A stretch of DNA of 64,000 bases from Geomonas ferrireducens (GCF_004917065.1 NZ_SSYA01000002.1:1279897-1343896), one strand, 5' to 3'. Positions 52,621-62,429 are shown, numbered from the stretch's first letter. Translations and numbers: made by a program. The notes: generated from the sequence alone by a model not told the origin.

Positions 52621-54927
52621 ATGGCGGTGCTTGCTACAGTGTTAGGTCACCCGAGAATAGGCATAGCGCGGGATCTGAAAAAGGCGCTCGAGGCGTACTG
52701 GAGCGGCGCCACTCCGGCGGAGTCGCTCCTGGCAACGTCCCAGGAGATCCGCAGCCGTCACTGGCACTACATGAAGGAAGCGGGGCTCGACCAGATTCCG
52801 TGCAACGACTTCTCCCTTTACGACCACATGCTGGACATGGCGGTAACGGTCGGAGCGGTCCCGCCGCGCTTTGCCGGAATCGCCACGCCACTGAACCGCT
52901 ACTTTGCCATGGCGCGCGGCATCCAGGACCGCGGCGCCGGGATCGACCTTTCCCCCCTCGAGATGACCAAGTGGTTCGACACGAACTACCATTACATCGT
53001 CCCGGAACTGGAACCGAACCAGGCATTCAGGCTGGATCCCACCAAGATCATGGCGGAGCTCGCCGAGGCGCAGGCGCTCGGCATCGCGGTACGCCCCGTC
53101 ATCCCTGGACCGGTTACCTTCCTGAAGCTCTCCAAGTTCGCGGGAGACGCCCCCGCCGGAAGCGACACGCTCGACCTTCTGGAGCGCCTCCTGCCTGTGT
53201 ACGAGGAGCTCTTCGCGCTGCTTGCCGGTCACGGGGTCTCTTGGCTTCAGTTGGACGAGCCCGGCCTCTGCTTCGACCTGGACGGCAAAAGCCGGGAAGC
53301 CTATCGTTCCGCCCTCACCCGGTTCGGCGCCTGCCCGAAACGACCGGTGCTGCTGATCGCCACCTACTTCGGCTCGATCGGTGACAACCTCTCACTGGTC
53401 ACGGCATCGGGATGCGAGGCGCTGCACATCGATCTCGTCCGCGCCCCGGCCGAACTCGATGCCGTGCTTGCCGCGCTCCCTACGCAGATGAAACTCTCCC
53501 TTGGCGTGGTGGACGGCCGCAACGTCTGGCGCTGCGACCTGGAGCAGGCGCACCGGACGGTCCGGCAGGCCGTAACGAAGCTTGGAAGCGAGCGCGTCAT
53601 GGTCGCCACCTCATGCTCGCTCCTTCACGTTCCGGTCGATCTGGACGCGGAAATGAAGCTCGACCCGGAGCTCAAGAGCTGGATGGCCTTCGCGGCGCAG
53701 AAGGTGGCCGAGGTCAGGGCCCTGGCCGACGCGGCGGAAGGCGAAAAACCGGATGACGCTTTCTGGGGACAGGCCTCGTCGGCGCTGGCAAGAAGGCGCG
53801 CGGCCGCGGCGACCTCCAACCCGGAAGTCAGGCGCCGGGCCGAACAGCTGACCCAGGGGATGCTGCGGCGCACTTCTTCGTTCCCCGCTAGAATCGCCCG
53901 TCAGAAGGAACATTTCGGCCTGCCGCTTCTCCCCACCACCACCATAGGCTCCTTCCCGCAGTCAAAGCAGGTGCGTGAAGCGCGGTCCAAGTGGCGCAGC
54001 GGCTCACTCGACGGTGAAGGGTACGACGCCTTCATGAAGGAAGAGATCAGGCTTTGCGTCGAGAAGCAGGAAAAGCTCGGCCTCGACGTGCTGGTACACG
54101 GTGAGTTCGAACGCACCGACATGGTGGAATACTTCGGAGAGCAGTTGGAAGGTTTCGCCTTCACACAAAACGGCTGGGTGCAGAGCTACGGCTCGCGCTG
54201 CGTGAAGCCGCCGGTGCTCTTCGGAGACGTGGCGCGCCCCCGCCCGATGACCGTCGACTGGAGCCGCTACGCCCAATCACTGAGCGAGCGACCGGTGAAA
54301 GGGATGCTCACCGGCCCGGTCACCATACTGCAGTGGTCCTTCGTGCGCAACGACCAGCCCCGCTCGGAAACCTGCCGGCAGATCGCTTTGGCGCTGCGCG
54401 ACGAGGTGGCCGACCTGGAACAGGCGGGGATCGCGATGATCCAGGTGGACGAGCCTGCCATCCGGGAAGGGCTGCCGCTTAGGCGCGGTGAGTGGTCCGC
54501 ATACCTTGGGTGGGCTGTGGAGGCGTTCCGTCTCGCCACCTCCGGGGTGAGGGACGAGACCCAGATCCACACCCACATGTGCTACTCGGAGTTCGGCGAC
54601 ATCCTCGCCTCCATCGTGGCCATGGATGCCGACGTCCTATCCATCGAGTCATCCCGCTCCCGCATGGAGCTTCTGGGGAATTTCCGGCAGCAGGGGTATC
54701 CCAACGACGTGGGCCCCGGCATCTACGACATCCACTCCCCGCGCGTCCCGTCCATCGAGGAGATGGTCGCGCTGCTGGAGCTCGCCTGCGAGGTCCTTCC
54801 CGTGGAACGGCTCTGGGTAAACCCGGATTGCGGCCTGAAGACCCGAGGCTGGCCAGAGATCGAGGCGTCACTTGCCAACATGGTGGATGCCGCACGGCAG
54901 GTGCGCTTGCGGCACGCGACCGGCTAG
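52621..54927 (+). CDS. metE: Cobalamin-independent methionine synthase
   Basis: A 768-residue MetE with the two homologous barrels. The N-terminal half starts with [18 protein letters not shown]. The C-terminal catalytic half has the zinc ligands HTHMCYSEF (His and Cys), a glutamate in [11 protein letters not shown] and cysteine in NPDCGLKTR. It transfers methyl from 5-methyltetrahydrofolate (polyglutamate) to homocysteine. ATG at 52621 has AGGAGAAACAAGTT. I see no cobalamin box or SAM riboswitch in the 5' region. A terminator follows. Length and motifs look intact. Confidence 0.96.
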   Translation: MAVLATVLGHPRIGIARDLKKALEAYWSGATPAESLLATSQEIRSRHWHYMKEAGLDQIPCNDFSLYDHMLDMAVTVGAVPPRFAGIATPLNRYFAMARGIQDRGAGIDLSPLEMTKWFDTNYHYIVPELEPNQAFRLDPTKIMAELAEAQALGIAVRPVIPGPVTFLKLSKFAGDAPAGSDTLDLLERLLPVYEELFALLAGHGVSWLQLDEPGLCFDLDGKSREAYRSALTRFGACPKRPVLLIATYFGSIGDNLSLVTASGCEALHIDLVRAPAELDAVLAALPTQMKLSLGVVDGRNVWRCDLEQAHRTVRQAVTKLGSERVMVATSCSLLHVPVDLDAEMKLDPELKSWMAFAAQKVAEVRALADAAEGEKPDDAFWGQASSALARRRAAAATSNPEVRRRAEQLTQGMLRRTSSFPARIARQKEHFGLPLLPTTTIGSFPQSKQVREARSKWRSGSLDGEGYDAFMKEEIRLCVEKQEKLGLDVLVHGEFERTDMVEYFGEQLEGFAFTQNGWVQSYGSRCVKPPVLFGDVARPRPMTVDWSRYAQSLSERPVKGMLTGPVTILQWSFVRNDQPRSETCRQIALALRDEVADLEQAGIAMIQVDEPAIREGLPLRRGEWSAYLGWAVEAFRLATSGVRDETQIHTHMCYSEFGDILASIVAMDADVLSIESSRSRMELLGNFRQQGYPNDVGPGIYDIHSPRVPSIEEMVALLELACEVLPVERLWVNPDCGLKTRGWPEIEASLANMVDAARQVRLRHATG

Positions 54928-54958
54928 CAGCGTAACCACGCCCGCACCTTTAACGCAA

Positions 54959-54995
54959 AGAGGGATCGCCGTCATGGCTGATCCCTCTCGTTTTT
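54959..54995 (+). terminator. Terminator of metE
   Basis: AGAGGGATC pairs with GATCCCTCT around a loop with GCCGTCATGGCT, followed by CGTTTTT. Confidence 0.82.
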
Positions 54996-55040
54996 CCGCT
55001 TTAGTCAAAGCCGCCCTTGCGGCTTCTCACCTGGCGCTTA

Positions 55041-55298
55041 TCAGGCAGCCTTGCGCCCCGCACGTTTTTTCACCTTGCCGACAGCCTCAACGGCGACTTT
55101 GGGCGCAACCGACGGAACCGGTTTGAATGAGCCCGCCTCCGCCGGCGTCAATTTCTCGTAATGGGAGCATGCGATCTTTCTGACCACCCCGTCGTTGAAA
55201 TGAATGGAGACCCACTTCGCCGTGACCTCGACTACCTTGCCAGAGCCCCACTCGACAGCGACACAATGATTCACGACATCCCCGCGCTTGATCGACAT
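55041..55298 (-). CDS. Small DUF3553-like protein
   Basis: An 85-residue protein. Residues 1-50 (KRGDVVNHCVAVEWGSGKVV, then WVSIHFNDGVVRKI) resemble DUF3553, a small Tudor/CarD-like barrel with the WGxGxV pattern. A lysine- and alanine-rich tail (KVKKRAGRKAA) suggests nucleic-acid contact. Function is unknown. It is convergent with metE and stands alone. ATG follows GGGGAAGAG. Confidence 0.65.
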   Translation of the reverse strand: MSIKRGDVVNHCVAVEWGSGKVVEVTAKWVSIHFNDGVVRKIACSHYEKLTPAEAGSFKPVPSVAPKVAVEAVGKVKKRAGRKAA

Positions 55299-55521
55299 CT
55301 CTTCCCCCTTTTTGTCTGCAGCATGAAAGGCAACTTACGGCCACGGGGCAGCACCCAATCAACGATTACCCGACTGCATGGTCCCCCCCCATTCCCCACG
55401 GACATTTCGGGAGGCATCGTACCACTTGAGTTGTGACGGCAGACGGATACGCCAGGTTCAGGAGTGGCCAGGAAAGTCGAATCGGCGGTTGAGCCGGGAG
55501 GGCGGTGCGGAGAGGCTTGTA

Positions 55522-55559
55522 ACAAAAGTGGCCCCTGGCTTTAACCATTGGGGCCACTT
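55522..55559 (-). terminator. Terminator of the cold-shock gene
   Basis: On the minus strand AAGTGGCCCC pairs with GGGGCCACTT, followed by TTGTT. It lies 28 bp after the csp stop codon. Confidence 0.82.
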
Positions 55560-55586
55560 CCTTTGTGCATAGGCTTGATCGTGCTG

Positions 55587-55787
55587 TTAAACCCTTTGCA
55601 CGTTGGCGGCCTGAAGACCTTTCGGCCCCTTCACGACGTCGAACGTCACGCTATCGCCTTCAGCCAGGGATTTGAACCCGTCGCCGCTGATCGCGGAGAA
55701 GTGACAGAAAACATCGTCACCGTTCTCCTGCTCCAGAAAACCAAACCCCTTGCTGTCGTTAAACCATTTTACAGTACCGTTTGCCAT
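55587..55787 (-). CDS. Cold-shock domain protein
   Basis: A 66-residue CspA-type protein: [20 protein letters not shown] with RNP1 motif KGFGFLE and RNP2 DVFCHFSAI. It binds single-stranded RNA or DNA as a chaperone. Start: ATG at 55787 has TGGAGAAAGAATCAC; the longer frame lies in the leader and is rejected. The leader of about 90 nt has ACGGTGACCGT and CGGCACGTTGCCG hairpins, which might respond to temperature, as in cspA mRNAs. Confidence 0.95.
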   Translation of the reverse strand: MANGTVKWFNDSKGFGFLEQENGDDVFCHFSAISGDGFKSLAEGDSVTFDVVKGPKGLQAANVQRV

Positions 55788-55882
55788 GTGATTCTTTCTC
55801 CAAGTGTTGCTGATTGTGTTCGGCAACGTGCCGAATTTAACGGTCACCGTAACAGCTATGGGTAAGTTAAGCAAGCTATTTA

Positions 55883-55912
55883 ATACATGTGTTTCAGAAA
55901 TAAATTCGTCAA
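55883..55912 (-). promoter_or_regulatory. Candidate promoter of the cold-shock gene
   Basis: On the minus strand: TTGACG (55912-55907), an 18-bp spacer and ATGTAT (55888-55883), in AT-rich DNA. The -10 is a weak match. The rest of the 370-bp gap to 56157 holds the leader of the next small gene. Confidence 0.45.
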
Positions 55913-56094
55913 CGGTAGCTTATTTTAAGCTTTTGCACACAAAATCACAAAGAGTAATATGGACTTAACCATGCATAATGTCCTATGCAAACGGCAACTT
56001 GTGAGACAAATAAATGATCCGAATCTGAAAAAATTGAAACTGCTTGCTATTTGAATGACGGTAATTCAGTATGACCGGACGGCTTAATTCAAAA

Positions 56095-56125
56095 GCCGTG
56101 CGGGAAAAAACGTTATCCGCACGGC
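56095..56125 (+). promoter_or_regulatory. Hairpin in the leader of the small Lys-rich protein gene
   Basis: GCCGTGCGG pairs perfectly with CCGCACGGC around 13 nt, about 30 bp upstream of the ATG, followed by CTTTTTTG near the ribosome binding site. It may be an attenuator. Confidence 0.5.
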
Positions 56126-56157
56126 ACGAAACGCATCTTTTTTGTGAAGGAGCGCCC

Positions 56158-56319
56158 ATGGCACATACTAATTTCAAGTTTCAGAAGCGTCAAAAAGAAT
56201 TGGACCGGAAAAAGAAACAGGACGAAAAGGCGCTGCGCAAGCAGCAAAAGGACACCGATCCTGAGGCCGAGGCTGAAGCTGAAGATTCGCCCATGGCGGA
56301 CACCGAGATCACGGCGTAA
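56158..56319 (+). CDS. Small lysine-rich protein (53 aa)
   Basis: A 53-residue protein, too small for family assignment. The first 33 residues are basic and helical (HTNFKFQKRQKELDRKKKQD), the rest acidic (EAEAEAEDS). ATG at 56158 has GAAGGAG 6 bp upstream. No hydrophobic segment. I recall similar short Lys/Glu peptides in Geobacter, so it may be real. It is followed 23 bp later by the acyltransferase gene and may share its message. Confidence 0.65.
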   Translation: MAHTNFKFQKRQKELDRKKKQDEKALRKQQKDTDPEAEAEAEDSPMADTEITA

Positions 56320-56342
56320 CGAAGCACCTTCTGGAGATGTCA

Positions 56343-57257
56343 ATGGGTGAACTGTTTTGGAAGGTTCAGGCGGCAGTCTTTTACTGTCTCACCTTGGTCG
56401 GCGCGCTGATACCGGTTGCGGCAACCGAACGTGGGGGAGCCGTGGTCGGGTCGGTCATCTGGCGAATTTTACCCAAGCGCCGGGACATCGTTCAGGACAA
56501 CCTGAAAGAGGCACTTGGTTACCTCGGTGCCCACCCTCTCTGGTGCGTTCCCGGCAGCGGGACAGCCCCACTCGCCGCGCAGACTTACGGCAACCTCGGC
56601 ACGTCGCTTATCGAGGTCTGCAAGCTCTACCACGGTCGCGGCGAGCACCTCATCGCCGACATCGAACTTAGGGGGCTTGAGCACTACGAAGCGGCGAGGG
56701 CGAGAAACAAAGGGGTCATCTGCTTCAGCGGACACTGCGGGAACTGGGAGTTGATGGCCCTCGCTTTGGGGCGCCTATTGGGCGACGGCGCCGTAGTGGC
56801 AAAGCGCCAGAACAACCCTCACTTCAACCGCATGGTAGAACGGATGCGCATGAGCTACAACAGCCGCGTGATCTACAAGAAGGGGGCCTTCCGGGGCATC
56901 CTTTCCGCTTTGCGTTCCGGCGATATGGTGGGGATCCTCGCGGATCAGGCTGCCTCGCACGAAGACGGCGTGCTGGTGAGCGTGATGGGGCGCAAGGCCT
57001 GGGCCTCCAAGGCTCCGGTGTTACTGGCCCGCAAAAGCGGCGCCCCGCTGCTCCCCGTCTTCATACACCGAGAGGGAGACCACCACGTGATCACCTTTTA
57101 CCCTGAGCACACCTTCAGCGGAGACATGAGCGACTGCGGCATCCAGAAGGAAACGCAGGCGCTGTCGCACTACGTGGAGAATTTCGTGGCCGCGCACCCG
57201 GCGCAATGGTATTGGATGCACCGGCGCTGGAAGCGGGCCGGACAGGCTTGGGTCTGA
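56343..57257 (+). CDS. LpxL/HtrB-type lipid A acyltransferase
   Basis: A 304-residue acyltransferase. The N-terminal hydrophobic segment (about 8-30) anchors it to the inner membrane. The catalytic HX4E motif is in FSGHCGNWELMALALG (His and Glu). It is followed by the family pattern KRQNNPHFNRMVERMR and GILADQAASHEDG, and it ends in YWMHRRWK. It adds secondary acyl chains to lipid A or a related lipid. ATG 56343 has GGAG 7 bp before it; an ATG at 56337 is too close to it. A terminator follows. Confidence 0.9.
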   Translation: MGELFWKVQAAVFYCLTLVGALIPVAATERGGAVVGSVIWRILPKRRDIVQDNLKEALGYLGAHPLWCVPGSGTAPLAAQTYGNLGTSLIEVCKLYHGRGEHLIADIELRGLEHYEAARARNKGVICFSGHCGNWELMALALGRLLGDGAVVAKRQNNPHFNRMVERMRMSYNSRVIYKKGAFRGILSALRSGDMVGILADQAASHEDGVLVSVMGRKAWASKAPVLLARKSGAPLLPVFIHREGDHHVITFYPEHTFSGDMSDCGIQKETQALSHYVENFVAAHPAQWYWMHRRWKRAGQAWV

Positions 57258-57267
57258 TCCGAACGCA

Positions 57268-57301
57268 AAGAAGGGACCAACCCGCAGGCTGGTCCCTTCT
57301 T
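57268..57301. terminator. Bidirectional terminator between acyltransferase and cupin genes
   Basis: AAGAAGGGACCA pairs with TGGTCCCTTCTT around a 10-nt loop between two convergent genes. T runs are short on both sides. Confidence 0.8.
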
Positions 57302-57333
57302 CGTTCATGCCTCCATGGAGGTTATATCCTCTT

Positions 57334-57795
57334 CTACTGTCCGCCCTTCACCGTGTACAGCGTCCATGGCCCGCGCGTTGAGATCTGCACAACGGTCTCC
57401 TCGTCGACCCAGGCGTTGTGGACCGTCTTCGGTTTGATTGAGAAGTAACTCCCCGCCGGGAGCAGGACCGGGTTTTCCTGCGTCGTGCCCATGGCCAGCT
57501 TGATGTTCCCGGAAATCACCGTCACCCTCTCGACGTTGTCATGGAAATGCGGTGCTATCCGCGTCCCCGCCGGCAGCTTGATCCTCGCCACGAAGAATCC
57601 CCGTTTGGAGAGGTCCCCCTCCAGCACGGCCATCTGCGCGCCCGGAATGGCCGGGGGACCTGCCTGCCACTGTATGTCGTTCGGTACCACGATGATCGTT
57701 TTTACCGCCGACTGCGCCATCTTCTTCTCGTGCGCGGCACCGCTTCCGGCCAGCGAAAAGAAGATCACCATCATAAGTAACATCATCCTTTTCAT
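57334..57795 (-). CDS. Secreted cupin-domain protein
   Basis: A 153-residue protein. A signal peptide (MKRMMLLMMVIFFSLAGSGA) is followed by a single cupin barrel: the first metal motif HFHDNVERVTVISG and the second near VHNAWVDEE. The fold suggests a metal-binding enzyme or sensor in the periplasm; the substrate is unknown. AGGAGG precedes the ATG. The gene stands alone and is divergent to the Lrp-type regulator. Confidence 0.82.
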   Translation of the reverse strand: MKRMMLLMMVIFFSLAGSGAAHEKKMAQSAVKTIIVVPNDIQWQAGPPAIPGAQMAVLEGDLSKRGFFVARIKLPAGTRIAPHFHDNVERVTVISGNIKLAMGTTQENPVLLPAGSYFSIKPKTVHNAWVDEETVVQISTRGPWTLYTVKGGQ

Positions 57796-57937
57796 GTTGT
57801 CCTCCTATTGCCTCCTAAACAGCCTTATACCGCTGATTTTTCTCCTACATGCCACCATTTTACCTACCGCGGCTCCCATCACGCCACACAAAACGACATG
57901 AGCAAGGCTTGCGGGCGGCTCCGTCCGAAAAAAATTC

Positions 57938-57966
57938 TTTACACGACCCACAAATATGAATAAAAT
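57938..57966 (+). promoter_or_regulatory. Candidate sigma-70 promoter of the Lrp-type regulator
   Basis: TTTACA (57938-57943), a 17-bp spacer and TAAAAT (57961-57966), ending 24 bp before the ATG at 57991. Confidence 0.7.
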
Positions 57967-57990
57967 TCGTCAGGAAAGGTGTAAACAAGA

Positions 57991-58452
57991 ATGTTCGACG
58001 AAATAGACATCCACATACTGGAAATCCTTCAGGAGAAGGCGAGGATTCCCAACGCCGAAGTCGCAAGGCAGGTCGGCATGGCGCCATCGGCGGTGCTGGA
58101 GCGCATCCGCAAGCTGGAGGAGCGCGGCATCATCGAGGGGTACGAGGTGCGGCTGAACCCGGCCTGCTTCCACCAGGGGCTCTCCGCTTTCGTGCAGGTG
58201 GAAAGCGACGGCGCGGCGACGGCACAGGCACTCGCCGAGATCACCTCGGTCCAGGAGGTGCACCAGGTGGTAGGTCCGGACGGGTTCCTCGTCAAGCTGA
58301 GAACCGCCGATCACACCACCCTCGCCAGGATACTCGGGGAGATCAGAGCCCTCGAGGGGGTCAGGTCGATCAGAACACAGGTGGTCCTGGAAACGGTGAA
58401 GGAGACCAGGCGGGTGGATCTTACCGAACACAACGGCAACGGCCGTCACTGA
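57991..58452 (+). CDS. Lrp/AsnC family transcriptional regulator
   Basis: A 153-residue regulator. The N-terminal helix-turn-helix has ILEILQEKARIPNAEVARQV and MAPSAVLERIRKLEERGII; the C-terminal RAM domain (about 65-140) has ALAEITSVQEVHQVVGPDGF, which usually binds an amino acid. It is 52 bp upstream of a PLP-dependent decarboxylase gene on the same strand, so it may respond to and control that pathway. A good promoter and a weak GGAAAGGTG site precede the ATG. Confidence 0.9.
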   Translation: MFDEIDIHILEILQEKARIPNAEVARQVGMAPSAVLERIRKLEERGIIEGYEVRLNPACFHQGLSAFVQVESDGAATAQALAEITSVQEVHQVVGPDGFLVKLRTADHTTLARILGEIRALEGVRSIRTQVVLETVKETRRVDLTEHNGNGRH

Positions 58453-58504
58453 TATATCGAACGCAACAGAAACCATCTAAAAACTGCGAAGGAGAATCCC
58501 GATC

Positions 58505-59764
58505 ATGCCGATGTCCGCTTCTTTCAAAGACCGCCTGTTTCCCAGGCTCCCCGAGATCGACAAGCACTTCAACACCCCGTTCCACATCTACGATGAAAAA
58601 GGTATCAGGGAAACCGGCGCAGGCCTCGTCAAGGCCTTCTCCAGCATCCCCGGTTTCCGCGAGTTCTTCGCGGTCAAGGCGCTCCCGAACCGCGAGATCC
58701 TGAAGCTCATGAAAGAAATGGGCTTCGGCTTCGACTGCAGTTCGATCCCGGAAGTGATCCTCGCTCGTGAACTGGGCGCAAAGCCCGAGGACATCATGTT
58801 CACCTCCAACAACACGAGCCGTGAGGAGTTCGACTTCGCGGCCAAGGACGGCGGCTGCATCCTGAACCTCGACGACATCTCCCTCGTGGACAAGGTGCCG
58901 GTCTTCCCCGAGCTCATCTGCTTCCGCTACAACCCGGGCCCGCGCCGCACCGGCAACGTCATCATCGGCAACCCCGAGGAGGCGAAATACGGCGTCTCCC
59001 ACGAGCAGGTGGTCGAGGCGTACCGTAAGGCCAAAGAGCGCGGCGCCACCCGTTTCGGCCTGCACACCATGGTCGCCTCCAACGAACTCGACTACACCTA
59101 TATCGTCGAGACGGCGCGTATGGTGCTCGAGGTGGCAGAAGAGGTCGAGGCGGCCCTCGGCATCACCTTCGAGTTCGTGAACATCGGCGGCGGCTTCGGC
59201 ATCCCCTACCGCCCGGACCAGAAGGCGCTCGACCTGAACACCATGTCCGGCGAGATCACCGCGCTCTTCAACGCATTCCGCGAGCGCCACGGCCACGCAC
59301 CCGCGATGTTCATGGAGAGCGGCCGTTTCATGACCGGCCCGCACGGCGTCCTGGTCTCCACCGCCATCAACAGCAAGGACACCTACAGAAAGTACATCGG
59401 CCTCGACGCCTGCATGTCCTCGCTCATGCGCCCGGCGCTCTACGGCTCCTACCACCACATCGACGTCCTCGGCAAAGACGGCGTTGAGCGCAGCGAGGTC
59501 TACGACGTGGTCGGCTCGCTGTGCGAGAACAACGACAAGTTCGCCATCCAGCGCGAGCTTCCCCCGATCGAGGACGGCGACCTGGTGGTGATCCACGACT
59601 CCGGCGCCCACGGTCACGCCATGGGCTTCCAGTACAACGGTCGTCTCCGCCCGAAGGAGCTCATGCTGCGCGCCGACGGCAGCGTCGAGCTGATCCGCCG
59701 CGCCGAGACCCTGGAGGACTACTTCGCCACCTATAACTTCGAGCCGAGCGTGCTGAAGCCGTAG
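58505..59764 (+). CDS. Type III PLP-dependent decarboxylase (DapDC/ODC family)
   Basis: A 419-residue fold-type III enzyme. The Schiff-base lysine is in FFAVKALPN (about residue 57). The phosphate-binding glycines are in NIGGGFGIPY, and the conserved cysteine of the second active site is in GSLCENNDKFA. The family decarboxylates diaminopimelate, ornithine, arginine or lysine. Usual DapDC has CESGD where this has CENND, so diaminopimelate is not certain. It is 52 bp after an Lrp-type regulator and has AAGGAG. A terminator follows. Diaminopimelate and a polyamine substrate are the main options. Confidence 0.85.
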   Translation: MPMSASFKDRLFPRLPEIDKHFNTPFHIYDEKGIRETGAGLVKAFSSIPGFREFFAVKALPNREILKLMKEMGFGFDCSSIPEVILARELGAKPEDIMFTSNNTSREEFDFAAKDGGCILNLDDISLVDKVPVFPELICFRYNPGPRRTGNVIIGNPEEAKYGVSHEQVVEAYRKAKERGATRFGLHTMVASNELDYTYIVETARMVLEVAEEVEAALGITFEFVNIGGGFGIPYRPDQKALDLNTMSGEITALFNAFRERHGHAPAMFMESGRFMTGPHGVLVSTAINSKDTYRKYIGLDACMSSLMRPALYGSYHHIDVLGKDGVERSEVYDVVGSLCENNDKFAIQRELPPIEDGDLVVIHDSGAHGHAMGFQYNGRLRPKELMLRADGSVELIRRAETLEDYFATYNFEPSVLKP

Positions 59765-59808
59765 GCTTCCTGATGCGCTGACAGAAGGGGTCCATCTCCG
59801 GAAACAAC

Positions 59809-59838
59809 AAAGGCACCCGCCATCGTGGGTGCCTTTTT
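59809..59838 (+). terminator. Terminator of the PLP decarboxylase gene
   Basis: AAAGGCACCC pairs with GGGTGCCTTT around an 8-nt loop and is followed by TT. The region between it and the GGDEF-EAL gene has a degenerate C-rich repeat at about 59900-59955. Confidence 0.88.
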
Positions 59839-59954
59839 CATTGCTGCTCGTAAATAACATCCGTCTCTTGCGCCGGGGCATTTGCGAGCCTGGAGGATCC
59901 CACTCCCCCTTGCAGCTCCCCCCAAAGCCCCTTCCATCAAGCGAGGGAGCCGTA

Positions 59955-62429
59955 TTAAGAGATTGACCGATCCGCCGCCCGCAGGAACGCCTCGGCCTCC
60001 GCCGCGGGCATCGGTCTTGCGTACAGGTACCCCTGCACCTCGTCGCAGCGGCACGCGCGGAGCTTCGCTTCCTCCTCCTTCGACTCGACCCCTTCAGCGA
60101 TCACGGTGACCCCCATGCTGTGACCTATGGCGACGATGGCCTTCACGATGCCGGCGGCGTCGTCGCGGATGGTGATGTCGCGGACGAAGGACTGGTCGAT
60201 CTTGATGCGATCCACGGAGAAGTTCTTCAGGTAGCTCAAGGAGGAATACCCCGTCCCGAAGTCGTCGATGGATATCTTCACCCCCAGCGACTTGAACATG
60301 CGCAGAAGCGCCACCGATTCCGCGGCGTTGTCCATCAGCATGCTCTCGGTCAGCTCCAGGTCGAGGAACTTGGGCTCCAGCCCGGTCTCGAGCAGGGTAT
60401 CCACCACCATCTCCGAAAAATCCTCCTGCATGACCTGCTTTATCGAGACGTTGACGCTGATGGCGATGGGGTGCCCGTTCAGGTGCCATTGCTTGCATTG
60501 CGCGCATGCGCTCTTCAGCACCCACGCCCCCAGCTCCCTGATGAGACCGGTCTGCTCCGCCACCGGGATGAATCGAGCCGGGGCCACGGCGCCCAGGTTC
60601 TCATCGTACCAGCGGGCGAGTGCCTCCATGGCGACCACCCTCCCCGTTTGCAATTGAATCTGCGGCTGGTAATGCACGGAGATCTGTTCCTTCTCGAGCG
60701 CCTCGCGCAACGCCCGCTCGATGGTGGCCCGCTCCTGCGCCTTCAGGTTCAGCGTCTCGGAGAAGAACTGGTACTGGTTTCCCCCTGCCCCCTTGGCCGC
60801 ATACATGGCGAGGTCGGCGTTTTTAAGGAGCGTGGCGATGTCGGAGCCGTCCTCCGGGAAGAGCACTATGCCGATACTCGCCCCGGTGTAGATCTGACGG
60901 CCGTCGACCTCGAAGGGGTCCTTCACGAGCGCGAGGAGTTTCTCCGCGAGGGTTGCCGCCCCTTCGGGTCCTGCTACCGAGGAACAGAGGATGGCGAACT
61001 CGTCGCCACCAAGCCTCGCGAAGGTGTCGCTTGCGCGCACAATGCCGCTTATGCGTTGCACCACGAGCTGGAGCAGAACGTCCCCCGCGTGGTGTCCCAT
61101 AGTGTCGTTCACGTCCTTGAAGTGATCCAGGTCGAAGAAGAGGATGGCGAAGAATTCACCGTAGCGCCGACAGCGCGCAAGGGCCTGCGCGCTGCGGTCG
61201 TAGAACAGGGTCCGGTTGGCGAGTCCGGTCAACTGATCGAAATAGGCTAGGTTGTGCACCTCCTGCTCCGCCTGCTTGCGCTTCGTGACGTCGTGGCTCA
61301 GGCAGAGGAAGCGCTCCTTCGCCCCGTTGTGGTCGAGCATGGTCGCGCTGAGGCTCACGTGCAGGTCCCGGCCGTCGCTTGAAGAAAGCATCGCCTCCTC
61401 CTCGACCAGCCCCGCACTCGCCGTCACCGTGGCGACCAGGGCTTCGCCCCTGTGCCGCTCCAGGAACAGGTCCGCAAACGGACGTCCGACCAGTACCTCC
61501 CGCGGGTAACCGAACATCAGCTCCGTTGCGCGGTTTACGTCGAGGATCACGCCATCTGCGGAAACGACGGTCAGGGCCTCCGGCATGGTGGCGATGACGC
61601 TGTCGAGGTAGCTGTTGGCGGCATCAAGCTCCGAGTCGTACACCCTGAGCCTCTCCACCATCGCATTGAAGCACATGGAGACCGAGGTGATCTCGTCGTG
61701 CGCCGTCACCGGGAGCACGATGTCGCGTCGCCCCGCGGCGACCTGGAGCGCAGCCTCCTTGAGAAGGCGCATCCTTCGGGAGATGGAGAGGGAGATGGCG
61801 AGTCCCGATGCAAGGGCGCCGATGATGGCGACAGCCGACAGGACCGCCAACAACTTGAGCGCGCTCGTGAGGCTCTCGAAGGTGCCGGCCACGTGGCGGC
61901 CGAGGCTCGCCATCTCTTGGTCGTGCGCGGAGTTCACCTCCTTCAGGAACTCCTGTTCCGCGTTTTCGAAACGCTCCTTCGCTTCGAGCAAGCGCCGCGC
62001 CGAAGGACGCGCATCGACGACGGCGAGGTAGTCCCGGGACGCCGCGAGCAGGGCCTTTCCGGTCCGCTCTATTGGGTGCGGCTCGCTACCCTGCACTAGG
62101 ATGCTCCTGCAGGCGGCGAGGCTCACCAGGAAGTGCTCGCGCCCCTCTTCGATCAGCCGGACCTCCTCCTGACGTGCGTCACCGTGGCGCTCCCCGTGCT
62201 TCTCCTCCGTCACCGTGGTAAGAAAGGCGTACTCCATCGAGGAGGAGACAATGCGCAGCCCGGCGTAACGCAGATCCTTCAAGGCGAGCAGATGCGGGAT
62301 CACCTCTCGGTTCACCTTATTGAAGCTGTCTTTGACATGCTGGGCGCCGCTTATGCCTCCAACGGCGAGGATGAGGGTGGCGCAGATGATGGCCAAGTAG
62401 CTAAGCAGCAGTTTCAGCCAGAGTTGCAT
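59955..62429 (-). CDS. Membrane GGDEF-EAL protein with HAMP and PAS domains
   Basis: An 824-residue c-di-GMP enzyme. TM1 (about 7-28) and TM2 (about 190-212) flank a helical periplasmic domain. HAMP (about 213-265) and PAS (about 270-385) lead to GGDEF with the intact RLGGDEFAIL signature (about residue 474) and EAL with EALARW (about 600) and DFGTGYSSLSYLKN. Both catalytic signatures look intact, so it may make or break c-di-GMP according to signal. It could interact with the REC-PilZ effector at 9921. The ATG is at the start of TM1; its ribosome binding site is weak. Confidence 0.93.
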   Translation of the reverse strand: MQLWLKLLLSYLAIICATLILAVGGISGAQHVKDSFNKVNREVIPHLLALKDLRYAGLRIVSSSMEYAFLTTVTEEKHGERHGDARQEEVRLIEEGREHFLVSLAACRSILVQGSEPHPIERTGKALLAASRDYLAVVDARPSARRLLEAKERFENAEQEFLKEVNSAHDQEMASLGRHVAGTFESLTSALKLLAVLSAVAIIGALASGLAISLSISRRMRLLKEAALQVAAGRRDIVLPVTAHDEITSVSMCFNAMVERLRVYDSELDAANSYLDSVIATMPEALTVVSADGVILDVNRATELMFGYPREVLVGRPFADLFLERHRGEALVATVTASAGLVEEEAMLSSSDGRDLHVSLSATMLDHNGAKERFLCLSHDVTKRKQAEQEVHNLAYFDQLTGLANRTLFYDRSAQALARCRRYGEFFAILFFDLDHFKDVNDTMGHHAGDVLLQLVVQRISGIVRASDTFARLGGDEFAILCSSVAGPEGAATLAEKLLALVKDPFEVDGRQIYTGASIGIVLFPEDGSDIATLLKNADLAMYAAKGAGGNQYQFFSETLNLKAQERATIERALREALEKEQISVHYQPQIQLQTGRVVAMEALARWYDENLGAVAPARFIPVAEQTGLIRELGAWVLKSACAQCKQWHLNGHPIAISVNVSIKQVMQEDFSEMVVDTLLETGLEPKFLDLELTESMLMDNAAESVALLRMFKSLGVKISIDDFGTGYSSLSYLKNFSVDRIKIDQSFVRDITIRDDAAGIVKAIVAIGHSMGVTVIAEGVESKEEEAKLRACRCDEVQGYLYARPMPAAEAEAFLRAADRSIS

